DNA of 64,000 nt from Membranihabitans marinus. GTDB lineage: Bacteria; Bacteroidota; Bacteroidia; Chitinophagales; Saprospiraceae. The notes below the pieces were generated by a model. The model was not told the origin of the DNA and did not search any database. It worked only from the letters and a program-made list of their open reading frames with translations. The stretch is taken from contig NZ_JAHVHU010000013.1 of assembly GCF_019802045.1 (NCBI RefSeq), positions 62,001 to 126,000 of the forward strand, given 5' to 3'. Positions 1 through 9,845 of the stretch are shown here, piece after piece. A program made the position numbers and the translations under genes. Every line of letters starts with the position of its first letter. Positions within the stretch are counted from its first letter, which is position 1.

Positions 1-2
1 TT

Positions 3-134
3 GAAAGTAAGTTGCACCCCAATCTTTATCTAGCCGGTGAGGTGTTGAACATCGATGCTATCACCGGTGGTTTTAATTTTCAAAGTGCCTGGACTGGCGC
101 TTATTTAGCCGCAAAAGCTCTATCTGATATTTGA
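3..134 (+). CDS. C-terminal end of an HI0933-family flavoprotein (FAD-dependent oxidoreductase), partial
   Basis: Only the last 43 codons lie in the window; the frame is open from the left edge to the TGA at 132-134. The visible stretch contains LYLAGEVLNIDAITGGFN followed by AWTGAYLAAKAL. The GEVLxIDxxTGGxNxQ pattern is the C-terminal FAD-contacting signature of the HI0933/YhiN (BaiN-like) flavoproteins, whose reaction is unknown in most members. The reading rests on this short signature alone, so the family is fairly sure but no specific substrate can be named. Confidence 0.8.
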   Translation, partial: ESKLHPNLYLAGEVLNIDAITGGFNFQSAWTGAYLAAKALSDI

Positions 135-241
135 TGATATTTTTTAATCAAATTGATCGGATAAGCACTATAGCTGCGGTTCTCCAACTATGCTATTGAG
201 ATATTTCGAATTGCCCTTTGGGTTGTATTCAACTATTCTAC

Positions 242-1201
242 TTACGAAAATGCTTTCCGGATTCGCTCGAGGCTTTTTGGAAGGGCTGTCTTTGGATCCT
301 CCTTGCCTTCAAATTCCACAGAAACATAGCCCTGGTATCCGGCATCCTGGAATATTTTAGCCACGCGGTCGTAGTCAATGTCAAGCGTATACCAGGTACC
401 ACCGCCATAATAGGTTTTGGCCTGGATCAGACTTGTCTGCGGAGCCATCATCTCCAACTGTTCGTACGAGTTTTCCAAAAAGTTGCCGGTGTCCGAGGTG
501 ATCTGAAACCATGGAGAATCTACCGCATCAACTATACGTAATACACCCGCAGCAGTACGGCCCAGCCCCCAGTGGTTTTCCAGGCCGATCGTGACACCGC
601 ATTTCTCGGCAGTAGGTATGCATCGTTCGATCGCATCGATCACCCATTCAAAGCCCTGGTCTTCGGTATAGCCATCGAGAATTGGTTCGATTCCTTTATT
701 CGCCATGAGTTCATTGAAGGATTTGATGGTCCCCCATCGTCCTGTATTGAGGCGCATGGTGGGAATACCCAGTTGATACGCTAACTCGATCTGATGTATG
801 GTTTTCTCGATTTCTGATTCCCGTTTTTCTTTGTCCGGATAGACAAATCCCTGGTGTGTTGAAAATCCCATGAGATCCAACCCCGCATGGAAAGCACGAC
901 GTTTTAGCTGCTGGAGATATCCATTGTCATCGGACTTCATCTGAATTAGCAGCAGTTCCACCCCGTCAAATCCCATCGAAGCAGCTTGATCAATGCAGTA
1001 TTCGATGGGTGTATCTTCCTTTGGCCCCTTGAATCGCCAAAAAGAATAGGTGGAAACCCCAATGGGGTTTGCTTTTTTGATGGAATTTGAATCGCGCCCC
1101 CTATCTGTTGTACGAGCAATCGTATGAGGTGCTATGCCCATAACCGGTGCGGTAATAAGACATTTCTGCAGGAAAGATCTCCGAGTAGAGTTTTTTGACA
1201 T
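242..1201 (-). CDS. Tat-exported sugar phosphate isomerase/epimerase-like TIM-barrel protein
   Basis: This 319-residue protein begins with a twin-arginine signal (T6-R-R-S-F-L, then a short hydrophobic stretch to about residue 25), so export of a folded protein is likely. The remainder fits the xylose isomerase-like TIM barrel (AP endonuclease 2 family). Likely metal-ligand positions are visible in order: Glu in FDGVELL, Glu in TIGLENHWG, Asp in ITSDTGN and Glu in YVSVEFEG. Homologues in Bacteroidota act on sugars or inositols, but the substrate here is unknown. It is monocistronic and divergent from the potassium-channel gene. The Tat motif directly after the start supports the chosen start. 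Confidence 0.85.
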   Translation of the reverse strand: MSKNSTRRSFLQKCLITAPVMGIAPHTIARTTDRGRDSNSIKKANPIGVSTYSFWRFKGPKEDTPIEYCIDQAASMGFDGVELLLIQMKSDDNGYLQQLKRRAFHAGLDLMGFSTHQGFVYPDKEKRESEIEKTIHQIELAYQLGIPTMRLNTGRWGTIKSFNELMANKGIEPILDGYTEDQGFEWVIDAIERCIPTAEKCGVTIGLENHWGLGRTAAGVLRIVDAVDSPWFQITSDTGNFLENSYEQLEMMAPQTSLIQAKTYYGGGTWYTLDIDYDRVAKIFQDAGYQGYVSVEFEGKEDPKTALPKSLERIRKAFS

Positions 1202-1423
1202 GATAGCAAATTTGGTTTTTGATCATACTTGAATATAGTAAAATTTTAGTAATTATTAAAAAAATGATTTCTGCAGTAAGTGGAAGTCGGATGAAAGTAG
1301 TAAACGGAGATTTGGTTTAAATTTCGATATTTACCTCTGTTTAAAAAATGAATTTAAACCAATTGGATTTGGAATTGACGTATAAGATGATGTAGGTGTT
1401 CACAGATTATCGAGAAAAAACAA

Positions 1424-1454
1424 AGGAATAACCGGAGTAACACCGATTATTCCT
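1424..1454. other. hairpin just upstream of the K+ channel gene
   Basis: AGGAATAA at 1424-1431 is an exact inverted repeat of TTATTCCT at 1447-1454, and the stem continues inward with CGG/CCG after one mismatch. It ends five bases before the ATG at 1459. There is no T-run, so a terminator is unlikely. It may be a 5' UTR structure, or a sign that the channel really starts at the ATG at 1534. The 1202-1458 gap otherwise shows only AT-rich DNA. Confidence 0.5.
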
Positions 1455-1458
1455 GACG

Positions 1459-1866
1459 ATGGTCATCGAAGAATACCTCGGAATATGCGACAAGAATGAA
1501 ACTAAATGGTATGAGCTCCATAAAATTAAAGAAATGATTTTTTTTAAGTCCGTATTGAATTTTCTTCGGGATCGAAATTATCGACACTTATTGATGACTA
1601 CCATCGTTATTTTACTCGCAGGTAGTGTTGTGTTTCACTACTTGGAAGGGTGGGATTATGTGGATGCGTTGTATTTTTCGATCATCACTTTAACGACCAT
1701 TGGATATGGTGATTTTACACCGCAGACCACGGGTGGTAAGTTGTTTACCATTTTTTATATAATAGTTGGAATAGGGATTATTCTGGCTTTTATCAATACC
1801 ATTTATACGCACTATCGAACCATAACTTTTCGGGAAGATAAAGGTCATACTCGGGATAAAGACTGA
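1459..1866 (+). CDS. two-transmembrane potassium channel (ion channel domain)
   Basis: This 135-residue membrane protein has the minimal K+ channel plan. TM1 is about residues 44-60, the pore loop carries the selectivity filter TTIGYGD (residues 79-85), and TM2 is about 97-115. No cytoplasmic RCK/TrkA-N domain follows, so it would assemble as a bare homotetrameric pore in the inner membrane. The first 25 residues are polar. A second ATG at 1534 (MIFFKSVLNF) would give a 110-residue protein closer to KcsA-like channels, so the start is uncertain. It stands alone with no evident operon partner. Confidence 0.85.
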   Translation: MVIEEYLGICDKNETKWYELHKIKEMIFFKSVLNFLRDRNYRHLLMTTIVILLAGSVVFHYLEGWDYVDALYFSIITLTTIGYGDFTPQTTGGKLFTIFYIIVGIGIILAFINTIYTHYRTITFREDKGHTRDKD

Positions 1867-1922
1867 CAGTCAGACTAATAAATTGATGCTATAAGTTGAC
1901 CTGAGCCTTTCGCCCCGTTGTG

Positions 1923-2393
1923 TCACGGACTGACCAGCTGTATTGTAACTTCTGCGATGCCCTCTAAATTTGCCTGACGGCTGTGCTGTGAAATTTCAAA
2001 CTGAAATGTTTCGTTTTGATTTAAAGATAAATTGCACGGGAGGGTATCGATGACCTGTATGAGGTCTCCCACAGATTGTCCCAGCCACTGTCCGTTATTT
2101 GGGCGCGCAAGTTGTATCGAAAAGGTGTCTGAAAACACCTGCTCGCTGTCCCGGTTAAGCATTCCGGTCAGGTAGATGTTTTGATAACCAAATTCTGGGG
2201 TGTGCGTGATGCGAAGGACTACCGACCCATCTGTAGTAGTCTTATCGGTAGTCCAGCTCCCTTTTAGCTTGTGTGAACGTTCCCAGCCCGATTCGGGCAG
2301 GGTGAAAGATTGATGTTCAAGAACATTGGAGCGGGTGCAACTCATGAGTATAAGCAACCCGCCAAGAATTACCCCCAAATTAGTTCTGCCCAC
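1923..2393 (-). CDS. gldH: gliding motility lipoprotein GldH
   Basis: This 156-residue protein has a lipoprotein signal ending ILMSC (Cys19). The body matches GldH, a lipoprotein needed for type IX secretion-dependent gliding in Bacteroidota: FGYQNIYL (the F-x-Y-x-N-x-x-L motif), then [12 protein letters not shown], then FQFEISQ and a closing LEGIAEV segment. The start overlaps the end of dnaJ by 14 bases, so it is translated from the grpE-dnaJ transcript. A type IX secreted protease lies 4 kb away, consistent with the genome having that pathway. Whether the organism glides cannot be told from one gene. Confidence 0.85.
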   Translation of the reverse strand: MGRTNLGVILGGLLILMSCTRSNVLEHQSFTLPESGWERSHKLKGSWTTDKTTTDGSVVLRITHTPEFGYQNIYLTGMLNRDSEQVFSDTFSIQLARPNNGQWLGQSVGDLIQVIDTLPCNLSLNQNETFQFEISQHSRQANLEGIAEVTIQLVSP

Positions 2394-3543
2394 TAAAATA
2401 ATCTTTCATTTTTTCAAAGAAACCTTTATCACTTTTACCTGGTGTGGGGTTGAAGTTCTCCATATCTCGGAGCTGTTCCAGGACTTCTCGTTCATTCTTA
2501 TTCAGTGATTTCGGTGTCCAGACATTAACGTGAATGAGTTGATCTCCCTTTTGATAACCCTGAACGCTGGGTAAACCTTTGCCCTTCAAGCGGAATATTT
2601 TACCTGACTGGGTTCCTTCCGGTATTTTAATCTTGACTTTGTTTTTCAACGTCGGAACCTCAGCACTTGTTCCCAAAGCAGCGTCTGCAAAATTCAGATA
2701 AAGCTCGTAAATGATCTGATTGCCATCCCGGGTTAGTATGTCGTGCTCTTTTTCCTGAATGAGAACGAGGAGATCTCCGGCTGCTCCACCCTGACTTCCG
2801 GCGTTCCCTTTTCCACGCAGTGAAAGCTGCATGCCTTCTTCGACACCGGCGGGTATTTTAATTTCAACGGTTTCATTTCCGTATTCTGTACCGCTGCCTT
2901 TACAGGTAGAGCACTTGTCCTTGATGATCTCACCAGTACCGTGGCAGTTGGGACATGTAGTGGTGGTTTGCATCTGCCCGAGGAAAGTACTTCTGACCTG
3001 ACGAACTACACCGTTTCCTCCACAGGTACCACAGGTAGAAATAGAACCAGAATCTTTGGCCCCGGATCCATGGCAAGTACTGCACTTAACTTGTTTTTTT
3101 ACTTTTATTTTCTTCGTGACACCGTCCGCAATTTCCTCAAGCGTCAACGCTACCTTTATTCGCAGATTGGAGCCGCGTGTTCCACGGCTTCGAGGACCAC
3201 CGCCCGGTTGGCCTCCGCCGAAAAATGAACCAAAAGCACTGCCACTACCGAAGATATCTCCGAAGTCCTCAAAAATATCTTCCATCGTTCTGCCGCCACC
3301 ACCAAAACCGCCGTGTCCGTTGACCCCCGCATGACCAAACCGGTCATAACGTGCTCTTTTGTCATCATCACTCAGCACCTCATACGCTTCAGCAGCTTCC
3401 TTAAACATGTCTTCAGCTTGGGAATCCCCCGGATTTTTATCCGGATGATATTTCATCGCAATTTTCCGATAGGCTTTTTTTATTTGAGTGCCATCGGCAG
3501 ATTTTTCTACCCCAAGAACCTCGTAATAATCTCTTTTCGTCAT
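2380..3543 (-). CDS. dnaJ: chaperone DnaJ (Hsp40)
   Basis: This 387-residue co-chaperone stimulates the DnaK ATPase and delivers unfolded substrates in the cytoplasm. The J domain carries H33-P-D35. A Gly/Phe-rich linker spans about 74-115, four CxxCxGxG zinc repeats follow ([32 protein letters not shown], about 155-215), and then the C-terminal substrate-binding domain. Length is normal for type I DnaJ. It starts four bases after grpE ends and its 3' end overlaps gldH, which indicates one transcript. No CIRCE-like operator is evident upstream of grpE. Confidence 0.98.
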   Translation of the reverse strand: MTKRDYYEVLGVEKSADGTQIKKAYRKIAMKYHPDKNPGDSQAEDMFKEAAEAYEVLSDDDKRARYDRFGHAGVNGHGGFGGGGRTMEDIFEDFGDIFGSGSAFGSFFGGGQPGGGPRSRGTRGSNLRIKVALTLEEIADGVTKKIKVKKQVKCSTCHGSGAKDSGSISTCGTCGGNGVVRQVRSTFLGQMQTTTTCPNCHGTGEIIKDKCSTCKGSGTEYGNETVEIKIPAGVEEGMQLSLRGKGNAGSQGGAAGDLLVLIQEKEHDILTRDGNQIIYELYLNFADAALGTSAEVPTLKNKVKIKIPEGTQSGKIFRLKGKGLPSVQGYQKGDQLIHVNVWTPKSLNKNEREVLEQLRDMENFNPTPGKSDKGFFEKMKDYFSGQN

Positions 3544-3547
3544 ATAC

Positions 3548-4120
3548 TTATCGTTTACCTACTACCACTTTGGCATGTCGTATGATCTTGCCATTCAGCA
3601 AATAGCCTTTTTCTATATAATCAATTATTTTTCCTTTGAGTGACTCGTCCTGCACCTCTATATCTGCAATGGCGTCATGAAGCTCCGGATCAAAATCAAT
3701 ATTGGATGGATCCATGACCTCAAGCCCTTGTTGCTGCAATGTCTGATACAGCTTGTTATAGACTAATTCAACCCCTTCGCTAAAATATTCCTCGTTTTCA
3801 GGGTCATCGGCATTTTTCTTTGCACGGTCAAAATCATCCAACACCGGTAGCAGTGCCTGAATGACTTCTTGTCCGGCCATTTTGGACTGCTCTATTTTTT
3901 CTCGTAGTGACCGCTTCTTGAAATTATCAAATTCAGCGAACAAACGAAGGTATTTATCACGCAATTCCTGAATCTCCGTCTCGAGATCCGATACCGTATT
4001 TGTCTCCTCCCGGGAATCGGAATCAGCCGTGGTTTCCTGCTTATCGGAATTCACGTCCTGATCCAATGTCTCTTCATCGGTTTGGTTATTCCTTTTTTTG
4101 CTCATGTTTTCTGTATTCAA
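3548..4120 (-). CDS. grpE: nucleotide exchange factor GrpE
   Basis: This 190-residue protein is the nucleotide exchange factor of DnaK. A polar, acidic N-terminus (about 1-45) precedes the long dimerisation coiled coil ([19 protein letters not shown], about 50-70). The compact beta domain ends in [16 protein letters not shown], the family signature. It is the first gene of the tight grpE-dnaJ-gldH group. The 56-base gap to the TlpA-like gene upstream could hold a promoter, but none with a clear TAnnTTTG box was seen. Confidence 0.96.
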   Translation of the reverse strand: MNTENMSKKRNNQTDEETLDQDVNSDKQETTADSDSREETNTVSDLETEIQELRDKYLRLFAEFDNFKKRSLREKIEQSKMAGQEVIQALLPVLDDFDRAKKNADDPENEEYFSEGVELVYNKLYQTLQQQGLEVMDPSNIDFDPELHDAIADIEVQDESLKGKIIDYIEKGYLLNGKIIRHAKVVVGKR

Positions 4121-4176
4121 ATGTGAGTAAATATCTATCGCAAATTACTTGCCATCGGACATATGATGCCAAATTG

Positions 4177-4677
4177 TCAGTTCATCGCCTGAAATTTTTG
4201 AATAATGGCATCAATATTTCCAGATTTTGAAATCACCACCTGGGCGGGGTTAATCAAAAAATAGGTGGGTGTTTCATTCACACCATAGCTTTTTGCGATT
4301 TCATTGTTAAACATATCCAACGGGGTAAATTGTTCATCCCAGTACAAGGAATCCTCCCGAATCGCTGTATTCCATGCTGATGTCGTTTTTTCGATCCCTA
4401 CCGAAATAATTTTAAGACGGGCGGTGTCCTGTTGGCTATAAAATTCAACAAGTTTTTGATTGGAAGTCCGACACGGTCCGCACCATGACCCCCAAAAGGA
4501 TAGGATGACATATTTTCCTCCGAATTCATAGAGGTTCCTGCTCTGGTTTCGCCGATCGATAAACGAAATGTCTTCTGCGTCATCCCCAACCCACACCTCT
4601 TTTTTGACGAAATAATACCGGCTTATTACACCAGCGACCAACAGGCCGGCCAGGGCGATTACGATCTTTTTTACCAT
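4177..4677 (-). CDS. membrane-anchored thioredoxin-like (TlpA/ResA-type) protein
   Basis: This 166-residue protein has an uncleaved N-terminal membrane segment (about 4-20) and a periplasmic thioredoxin fold. The redox motif is W-C66-G-P-C69, and the cis-proline loop is ETPTYFLINP. This layout fits TlpA/ResA-like thiol-disulfide reductases that reduce periplasmic proteins. It lies between comM (35-base gap) and grpE (57-base gap) on the same strand. The specific partner is unknown, and no cytochrome maturation genes are nearby. Confidence 0.88.
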   Translation of the reverse strand: MVKKIVIALAGLLVAGVISRYYFVKKEVWVGDDAEDISFIDRRNQSRNLYEFGGKYVILSFWGSWCGPCRTSNQKLVEFYSQQDTARLKIISVGIEKTTSAWNTAIREDSLYWDEQFTPLDMFNNEIAKSYGVNETPTYFLINPAQVVISKSGNIDAIIQKFQAMN

Positions 4678-4711
4678 GATTGACGCTCTTTACATTTGAC
4701 ACTTGTGAAAG

Positions 4712-6271
4712 TTACGATCCCCAGTTTTCACGGTCCAGACTTCGGTATTGAATCGCCTCAGCCAGGTGTCCGATTTGGATCTCATCGGATCCATCCAAAT
4801 CGGCAGCTGTGCGGGCTACTTTAAGAATTCGATCGTAAGCACGGGCCGATAACTGCAGTTTTTCCATAGCCGTTCTAAGCAGTGTTATACCTGCCTTGTT
4901 GATTTCACAAACCCGCTTGACTATCCGCGCAGGCATTTCAGCATTTGATCGAATATCCAACCCAAATTCCTGAAACCTGGATACCTGAAGTTCTCTGGCA
5001 CGAACAACCTGTTTTGCGATTTGTTCACTGGTTTGTCCGGTGGCCTCGGTATCTATGATTTCATCAAAAGAGACCGGAGTTACTTCGACGTGAATATCAA
5101 TCCGGTCGAGCAATGGTCCTGAGATTTTATTCAGATACCTTTGGATGGCGCCCTGACCACAAACGCAGTCTTTATCCGGATGATTGAGATAACCGCAGGG
5201 ACATGGATTCATGGATGCCACCAGGATAAAAGACGCGGGATAATCGACAGTCATTCGGGCTCTGGAGATGGTGATCCGACGTTCTTCCAGCGGTTGACGG
5301 AGTACTTCCAACACGGAACGCCGGAACTCTGGAAGTTCGTCCAAAAATAAAACACCATTGTGGGAAAGCGATATTTCACCAGGCAACGGGTTCGAGCCGC
5401 CACCTACCAGTGCTGCATCACTGATGGTGTGGTGTGGGGAACGAAAAGGCCGGATTTTTATGAGCGAAGCGTCCTCATCAAGTAATCCTGCGACACTATG
5501 TATTTTTGTTGTTTCCAATGCTTCGTGAAGTGTTAACGGGGGTAGTATTGTGGGGAGTCGTTTAGCAAGCATCGTCTTACCTGCGCCGGGTGGCCCGATT
5601 AAGATGACATTGTGACCCCCTGCTGCGGCCAGTTGGAATGCTCTTTTGATGTTTTCCTGGCCGCGTACATCCCGGAAATCCGCTGCGTATTTATTGTTTT
5701 CGTATGAAAATTCTTCGCGTGTATTGACCCGAATAGGCTCTGCGGTGGATTCGCCCTGGAGCAAATCATACACATCGCGCAGCGTTGATACGCCGTAGAC
5801 GTCGACCCGGTCCACAATGGCAGCTTCCCGGGCGTTTTGACGGGGAAGGATAAGTTTCTTGATTCCTTGTTTTCGGGCCATAATTGCAATCGGAAGTACC
5901 CCTCTTATAGGCCGGATTTCTCCATCCAGGGCCAATTCTCCCATAAGCAGATAATCATCCAGAAAATCAGGCGATATTTGCCCGGTGGAAGCCAAGATGC
6001 CCACTGCGATAGGAAGATCATAGGAACTGCCTTCTTTTCGGATATTGGCTGGAGCCATATTGACCACTATTTTTTGACGGGGCATCCGGCATCCAAGCGA
6101 ATGAATAGCCGACTCGATCCGCTGGTATCCTTCTCTGATGGCATTGTCAGGCAAACCAACAAAATAATACGTAATCTTGTTGCCAACTATATTTCCTCCC
6201 ACGTTCACTTCTATGGTGATTGGTATGGAGTCAACACCCTGTACAGCGCCGGCATGGGTTTTTACTAACAT
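4712..6271 (-). CDS. comM: YifB/ComM family Mg-chelatase-like AAA+ ATPase
   Basis: This 519-residue protein has three parts: an N-terminal Lon-protease-like fold (about 1-165), an AAA+ module with Walker A GPPGAGKTM (about 227) and Walker B LFLDELPEF, and a C-terminal Mg-chelatase-type helical domain ending near the stop. ComM is a hexameric helicase that promotes branch migration during natural transformation in Gammaproteobacteria. The role in Bacteroidota is inferred from family membership only. Length and motifs are complete. A 109-base gap separates it from the secreted protease upstream. Confidence 0.93.
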   Translation of the reverse strand: MLVKTHAGAVQGVDSIPITIEVNVGGNIVGNKITYYFVGLPDNAIREGYQRIESAIHSLGCRMPRQKIVVNMAPANIRKEGSSYDLPIAVGILASTGQISPDFLDDYLLMGELALDGEIRPIRGVLPIAIMARKQGIKKLILPRQNAREAAIVDRVDVYGVSTLRDVYDLLQGESTAEPIRVNTREEFSYENNKYAADFRDVRGQENIKRAFQLAAAGGHNVILIGPPGAGKTMLAKRLPTILPPLTLHEALETTKIHSVAGLLDEDASLIKIRPFRSPHHTISDAALVGGGSNPLPGEISLSHNGVLFLDELPEFRRSVLEVLRQPLEERRITISRARMTVDYPASFILVASMNPCPCGYLNHPDKDCVCGQGAIQRYLNKISGPLLDRIDIHVEVTPVSFDEIIDTEATGQTSEQIAKQVVRARELQVSRFQEFGLDIRSNAEMPARIVKRVCEINKAGITLLRTAMEKLQLSARAYDRILKVARTAADLDGSDEIQIGHLAEAIQYRSLDRENWGS

Positions 6272-6380
6272 GGATTACTGTGGTTTTTTGGTACGATCAA
6301 GATAGTAAAAAACCACTAGATCCGTTTTAGGAACCACTACGATCTTTTGAAAGTTATTTGTCGGGGGTATTATTTCATTC

Positions 6381-8867
6381 TTAATTGTTTTGAACGATCA
6401 CCTTATGCCGGTATACCTCCTGTCCATTAGTGACTTTGAGGACATATACACCAGCTGGGTAGGTAAATGGAATTTTTAGAGACTTTGACCGGCCGTGTAT
6501 ATGGATTTTTTGCAGTGGCTTCCCGTTTATCGACCAGACGGATAAATCTGCATCGGGCCGGAGGTGTTTTTGAAAAGTCAGGTGGAGATCCGCAGTGCTG
6601 ACGGGATTGGGATACACGTGCAGAAACTCGGCTGATTCCGTCTCATTATTAAGGGAAACCACCCGGGAGTAGGTGATTTTATTTTGGATGTTGTGCACAG
6701 CCAATCGATAAAACGTTTTTATTCCTTCAGTGAAATAAGATTCATACGCACTCTTCCACTGAGATTCTGAATTCAGCAATTCATAGCCATCGACTTTGAC
6801 CGGAGTGAAGTGGATCCCATCGTAACTGTATTCCATGTTGACGGTTTGGATGGGGATTCCGGTGTTGTTCAGCTTCCAGGATAACCGGTGGTGATTACCG
6901 AAAACAGCCCCGTCAAATTGTTCGATTTCCAGCGGTGTAACAGAAAATCCTACCGTAAAATTCCCCTGGTTTTGATTGTATATGGCCATTCGTTCCGCTC
7001 CATCCGTTAACACGATTTTCAACCGGGCCATATCCGTGTCTATTTCTGGTGGCCGGACTTCGTGTTCGCCGTCGTTGGGCACCTCTTCAGCGAGCAGATA
7101 CGGATATGTCTGGCCTCCATCTAGGCTGTAATAGATATCCACGTGCGTAAACCCATTGGTCTCTGTATCTCCCGTTTCCCAAAGAACAGTCAGGTTTTGA
7201 GCAGCCCGGGTTGCACTTTTGGATAGGGCAATCATATCGTCTTGGACCGGACTAAGAATTTTGAAGGCCGGATCATCCCGCACCGTAACCGTCATCTCCT
7301 CACATTGGATGTTCCCGCCACTCCGGGTGGTCAGTCGCATGGTGATGTCCCGGGCTTTTGTGGCATAGACCTCGCCTTTCTCTATACTTCCTGACATTTG
7401 AACATCTTTTGATGGAAATGAACGGTGTCTCCCCTCTGCGGAAGGAGCATAACTCCGGTACAAGGGTGTCGTGGTATATTGACCCGCGTTGATGGGATGG
7501 CATCGTACATCGTCTGCGCCCATGACATCTGTATCGTATTGTTCCCAGGTATAAGATAAGGCATTATTCGGACTGGTGGCGATGAGGTCGAATGGTGTGT
7601 TTTTGGGAATGGAAAAATCAGCGGGCAAAGTCACTGGCAGGATGGTGGAATTGCCCAGTTTGGTTCCACATCCAGACTGTCCGTTGATCCGATTTAGAAT
7701 TTGGTTGACACTGTGTGTGTTAAAATATAAAAAGGGAGATTGGGGACCGTCTAGATTGTGTGAGCCACAATTCCCTTCATAGGACATCAGAGAGCTACCT
7801 GATCCGGGTTCAAAGCCATGACCATTGCTCCGTTGTCCCGCAGTACAATTGCCCTCGGACCCATAAAAAGTATGATGTGCCCCCAACTGGTGGCCGATTT
7901 CATGCCCAAAAATTTTAAGATTGAAGCCAGTGTTTCCCGGACTGCTTGTTCCGGTCCATCCGCCTCCTTTGTAGAATGCGCTACAACTGGCGGGTAAATA
8001 AGCGACTCCGGATCCTGATATATAGCCATTGGGAACATCCATATAATGGAGCACATGCCCAATATCGAAGGCAGAGACATTCACACTGTCTACAAAGAAT
8101 TGACGAGCCTGCTCAGCACGATTGAACCCCGCTGGATCAAAAGGATCGGAATCCGGATCCGTGTATATAAAGTCATCATCCATGACCAAATTGAAAGAAA
8201 TATTCATTTCGCCGGTGTACAGAGCATTCAGTGCGTTAACATTGTTCATGATCGCCTGTCGGGCTGCTGAGATGCTTCCTAGTTCCTGGCCCCATTCTCC
8301 GGTGCATACCACAAACAGGTTGTACGTCAGACTGGAGTAACTCTGGGTTTGACAAGGGACTGAACTACCACCTCGGCGCACCCCTTGATCAGGTGTGTTA
8401 TTGACGGCACATTGGATTGCTCCCATGGCCTCCAGATCTTTCGAGGATCCTATGGTGTAATGGTCTGGTCCCTTTCCCGGTGATATCGTGATGATTTCCC
8501 CGTTTTGAAAATACGATAAGTAAATCTGGTCACCACTAAAATAGCCAAACACCGGGTGGTCCTGGTTGTTTCGTCCGCTAAATGTCTGGTAGGACCGATC
8601 AGAAGTTCCATCAGCTTGTTTGATGAATGATTTGGACTGAATGGAAAATTGAACCGGGTTTCCCGGGAGAGGGATGTCCAGGGATACTTCTGTGTGTGAT
8701 CGGGTAAAAAGTTCTTGCTGTGTTTGACTACGCGATTCCTTTGGCCAGGTGAAAGTCGTAATACCGCTGGTCTGTGCCTTTGCTATTGACAGGGTGCAAA
8801 AGAACACAATAACAAACAATAAACGGACGGACCCGGACAAGCCGGGGCAATAATATGTTAACTTCAT
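6381..8867 (-). CDS. secreted reprolysin-like zinc metalloprotease with type IX sorting domain
   Basis: This 828-residue protein starts with a signal peptide (about 1-31, ending near SIAKAQ). The protease domain includes the zinc site HEIGHQLGAHH (about 321-331) and a downstream SLMSYEG Met-turn, the metzincin plan of reprolysin/M12B-like enzymes. Beta-sandwich regions follow, and the C-terminal 75 residues (from VYPNP, about 753) have the type A sorting signal of the type IX secretion system, ending HKVIVQNN. It should be exported, cleaved and attached to the cell surface or released. Substrates are unknown. Confidence 0.9.
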   Translation of the reverse strand: MKLTYYCPGLSGSVRLLFVIVFFCTLSIAKAQTSGITTFTWPKESRSQTQQELFTRSHTEVSLDIPLPGNPVQFSIQSKSFIKQADGTSDRSYQTFSGRNNQDHPVFGYFSGDQIYLSYFQNGEIITISPGKGPDHYTIGSSKDLEAMGAIQCAVNNTPDQGVRRGGSSVPCQTQSYSSLTYNLFVVCTGEWGQELGSISAARQAIMNNVNALNALYTGEMNISFNLVMDDDFIYTDPDSDPFDPAGFNRAEQARQFFVDSVNVSAFDIGHVLHYMDVPNGYISGSGVAYLPASCSAFYKGGGWTGTSSPGNTGFNLKIFGHEIGHQLGAHHTFYGSEGNCTAGQRSNGHGFEPGSGSSLMSYEGNCGSHNLDGPQSPFLYFNTHSVNQILNRINGQSGCGTKLGNSTILPVTLPADFSIPKNTPFDLIATSPNNALSYTWEQYDTDVMGADDVRCHPINAGQYTTTPLYRSYAPSAEGRHRSFPSKDVQMSGSIEKGEVYATKARDITMRLTTRSGGNIQCEEMTVTVRDDPAFKILSPVQDDMIALSKSATRAAQNLTVLWETGDTETNGFTHVDIYYSLDGGQTYPYLLAEEVPNDGEHEVRPPEIDTDMARLKIVLTDGAERMAIYNQNQGNFTVGFSVTPLEIEQFDGAVFGNHHRLSWKLNNTGIPIQTVNMEYSYDGIHFTPVKVDGYELLNSESQWKSAYESYFTEGIKTFYRLAVHNIQNKITYSRVVSLNNETESAEFLHVYPNPVSTADLHLTFQKHLRPDADLSVWSINGKPLQKIHIHGRSKSLKIPFTYPAGVYVLKVTNGQEVYRHKVIVQNN

Positions 8868-8987
8868 ATGGCGGAAAGTGTGTTTTCTGTAAAAGAAAAA
8901 CTTAAAATATGTTAGAATATTGGAAAGGCAGTGGTTTTTAACACAAATACTATAAAATTTTTTGGTTTGAAACAGACCTCTACGGGA

Positions 8988-9845
8988 TTATTTACTTCGG
9001 GGAAAGACGATCTCGCGTCTGATCACTTCAATTTCCTGCTTGTGGATGTTCCAAAGGTAGATTTTACCATTTTGAAAAATAAAATTTTCCTGGCTGCTGT
9101 ATTCATATTCAGTGGACTCAGGCACTATGACCGGCCGGAAATCCGTCCCCCATCGATCGGGGTCTGAAACGTTCCATTGATTGGAAAAATAGGCAAATAT
9201 CCTGGACATGCTGTGATCAATCTGCACCGGTCTGGTTAGCATGGGGGTGGGAATGTGTTTGCGGAGTCGTCCGGAGTAATCAAATATGAAAATTCCTTTT
9301 CGGTAGTCGATCAGATAAACTTCATTGTTGTGAAACAGCAATTGATCGATTCTGAAACCGGGAATTTCCCAGTTCAGATTTCTTGATTCATTCAAAAATC
9401 TAAGTTGTGACGTGTACTTTTGAATTTTATTTTCATTTTCGTTGTATAGCCATATGTTCTGTCCGTTAGCCAGTATGGGGTGGCTGACCAGAAAGTCAAA
9501 ATGTTCATTGAAAGAGAAATGCGTGATTTCGTTCAAATACCTGTCCAGAATGTAAAAGCTCTGAAAATCGGGATTAAAGGCATAAATCCTCAAGTCAGTC
9601 GACAAGCCGGTTTTTGATACTGAAAAATCAAAATCATACCTGTTTGTAGGGCGGTTTCTGAAGTCGTATTTGATCAGACTTCGTCCGCCACGGAGAACAA
9701 ATCCATTGTCAGACTGGTCCACAAACATCAATTGACCTCGTTCGATGAATCCAGTAGTGGTGTTTTTATTTCCAGTACAACTCCATGCTAGTAGCAACAG
9801 AATCAGCCAATTATTATTTAGTAAAAATCTTGTCACCGGTTTCAT
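8988..9845 (-). CDS. predicted lipoprotein, beta-propeller-like, unknown function
   Basis: This 285-residue protein has a lipoprotein signal (LLLLAWSC, Cys about 23). The mature part has repeating short segments of the kind FYILDRYL, IWLYNENENK and VYLIDYRKGIFIFD, spaced roughly 40-50 residues, which suggests a beta-propeller. No catalytic motif was recognised. Its first 32 bases overlap the 3' end of lpxH in another frame, and no later start would keep the signal peptide, so the overlap is probably real and the two genes are co-transcribed. Confidence 0.7.
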   Translation of the reverse strand: MKPVTRFLLNNNWLILLLLAWSCTGNKNTTTGFIERGQLMFVDQSDNGFVLRGGRSLIKYDFRNRPTNRYDFDFSVSKTGLSTDLRIYAFNPDFQSFYILDRYLNEITHFSFNEHFDFLVSHPILANGQNIWLYNENENKIQKYTSQLRFLNESRNLNWEIPGFRIDQLLFHNNEVYLIDYRKGIFIFDYSGRLRKHIPTPMLTRPVQIDHSMSRIFAYFSNQWNVSDPDRWGTDFRPVIVPESTEYEYSSQENFIFQNGKIYLWNIHKQEIEVIRREIVFPRSK

